Positions 19,861 through 21,384 of a DNA stretch of 21,384 bases are shown piece after piece. Within the stretch, counting starts at the first letter, position 1, and each line of letters begins with the position of its first letter. The position numbers and the translations under genes are program-made. Location: assembly GCA_018398765.1 (NCBI GenBank), contig JAHBMJ010002211.1, positions 1-21,384 of the forward strand, read 5' to 3'. The notes under the pieces are model-generated. The model ran no database searches. It saw only the letters and a program-made list of their open reading frames with translations, and was not told the origin of the DNA. The DNA is from Chromera velia. Taxonomy: Eukaryota > Sar > Chromeraceae.

Positions 19861-21244
19861 GCACGCACACACGCACGCATTCTCACACCACACTGACCTG
19901 TCGTTTCTTTCTGACAGAGAGGGACCAGATGAAGAACGCCTTCTCCTTCAATTCCTTCAAACCCAAAGAGGCCTGCTGGAGTGCCCTGGAGGTCGCCAGC
20001 CGTCTCCAGGAGTCAAAGTGCACACTCAAAGAACGAAGATGAGCCTTCGTCCTAACCAGATGGGCAGACATGTTCAAAAGCTTCTGACGGACCGCTTTCT
20101 CCTGCACCCAAGCAGAGGCAATGAAAGTAGTGAGGGTGTGACTGAATTAAGAAAAGGACCTCTGGTTTCAATTGTGGTCTGTCCGTCATGCATGAATTTG
20201 ACACGTGTCAACTGCATGCGGGCAGACCCCTTATTCGTTTCCCCCTGAATTTATTTTTTTGACTCCACGGCTGTCCTGTGAATTCCTCCCTCGCTGCATG
20301 CCGTGATTGGCAGAGTGCGTGTGGTTCGGGGAGGAAGCGATGGACCATACAAAAGCCCCCTTTGCCCCTCTTGCCCTCCTCCTCAGTTTATTTGTGTCCA
20401 GTAAAACTGACCTTCTCCGCTTGCGTCATCCCTGCGCGAGGTTTTGCGGCGAGAGCAGCCCTGCAGATCCAACAGAAGGGAAGAGCCGTCAGATGGCAAA
20501 AAGGGACAAAAGAGAAACGTCAAATGTTCTTCTTTCGACAAAGGGAGATCACGAAGACGAGTATGTTTCCTTTTCAGAGATCGTCGAAGTAAGTGCATCC
20601 CCTCAAAATGAAAAACAAGTGTTTACAATTCAAAAATGAGGAGGACAAAGAAAATCCAAATGATTCACTGATTCACAGAAGACAGACGAACAAACAGACG
20701 GACTGCCTGAATGACGCACCTCGATATTGATGTGAGGACTTCATTCCTCAGAGGGATGTGCTCAGGCATCCAGGCGACGTTCATCGTTTTGGCCATTTTT
20801 CTCCACGCAATCACAATTCTTTTCTTCTGCCGGCTCTCAATCTTGTCCTGCATGATCAATGGGTGGATGCACGGATGGATGGATAGAGGGAAGGGAGGAG
20901 AAAAAGGGACATGCATGGGAAAGTGCAACACAGTCCACGAAGAGAGGAATCAAAATGCAATCAGTCAGGCGGAAACCACGTCAGGGAAGGGTCCGTGCTG
21001 GAGGCCAAACAAGACCGAGCCTTTAGAGACAAAAACACCAACCTGTACAGTTTTCTGCTAGAGAATTGGCACTTCTCTCTCTCCCTCTCTTTCCTCTCGA
21101 CCCCCCCATGGCCGATTGCATCGAAAGACGAAAAACGACCCCTTCTCCTTCTTTCTAGCGACCCCACAAACGCACCTGTAGTCTCAGCAGCATCGCGTAT
21201 TTCTCTGGAGATGCGATCTGGGACCTCGCCCACACCTTCCAGGC
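18090..21244 (-). CDS. Sfi1-like Trp-repeat protein, multi-exon, 5' part outside window
   Basis: Eight small exons in transcript order: 21244-21176, 20847-20720, 20460-20412, 20101-19898, 19474-19434, 19125-19072, 18567-18473 and 18108-18090. Phases agree at all seven junctions (0, 2, 0, 0, 2, 2, 1), which is strong evidence for one gene although no ORF exceeds 68 codons. The product is basic, predicted helical, and rich in spaced aromatic-plus-basic units: AWKVWARS, VIAWRKMAKTM, VHFDSWRRLATSRA, AFFIWSLSVRKKRQ, FQRKWGLEKLRRIFRRFR and FKAWSVFLRKRKSV. Such units, about 20-35 residues apart with upstream Leu, resemble Sfi1 repeats, which bind centrin at centrosomes and basal bodies. That family assignment is inferred by eye; another IQ-like or coiled-coil calmodulin/centrin binder is possible. 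No start codon is visible, so the gene continues past the right edge. The 41-nt, 49-nt and 19-nt exons are the least secure. Confidence 0.62.
19776..19879. repeat. (CA)n microsatellite beside a splice donor
   Basis: CA repeat with CGCA variants. In the sense of the minus-strand gene it is a (TG)n tract beginning about 18 bases inside the intron that follows the exon ending at 19898. Confidence 0.9.
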
Positions 21245-21384
21245 CTGCCGATGATGAGCATAAAGAGACAAGAGATGAGAAGGTAGCAACAAACTCAAAT
21301 AATAAGGATTGGGTAATGTATGATGGGGGAGAAAGAAGCAGGGTGAAGTTTTGCAAAGGTGCGGGAGAAACAGAAGTCACACAA

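Overview
The window is nuclear DNA of an intron-rich eukaryote. Four coding loci are broken by many GT-AG introns, there is a Pol III tRNA gene, and microsatellites lie in most introns. Of 25 acceptor sites I placed, 20 end in TGCAG. These features fit a protist alga (a chromerid or other alveolate, or a stramenopile), but nothing here fixes the taxon and I hold that guess loosely.

Layout. 1-1148: no supportable gene. 1149-5239, minus strand: SLU7, the second-step pre-mRNA splicing factor, in seven exons whose phases all agree. 5240-5773: a short divergent promoter region holding a complete tRNA-Pro(AGG) gene (5612-5682, minus) and a GC-rich palindrome. 5774-12135, plus strand: the TFIIH subunit p34/TFB4 (human GTF2H3) in eleven exons, with a C-terminal Cys-rich zinc-binding region. 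12136-14307: AT-rich non-coding DNA with two copies of a 229-bp repeat, 95% identical. 14308-15622, plus strand: an unrecognised two-exon gene with an N-terminal hydrophobic segment, a coiled coil and a possible MATH-like C-terminal domain. 15838-16117: a compound microsatellite, followed by a second AT-rich stretch to about 17315. About 17316 to beyond the right edge, minus strand: a gene of many tiny exons encoding Trp-containing basic helices that look like Sfi1-type centrin-binding repeats. Its 5' end lies outside the window.

The genes are not a pathway cluster. SLU7 and TFB4 are housekeeping factors for splicing and for transcription/DNA repair, arranged head to head with a tRNA gene between them. 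The most interesting non-gene signals are the G-runs at the start of five of six SLU7 introns (two fit a four-tract quadruplex pattern), TG-repeat tracts touching splice sites, a tRNA gene without a nearby T4 terminator, and CpG-biased divergence in the 229-bp repeat pair. I found no clearly new multi-gene system. The two least-known loci are the 14308-15622 gene and the Sfi1-like gene.
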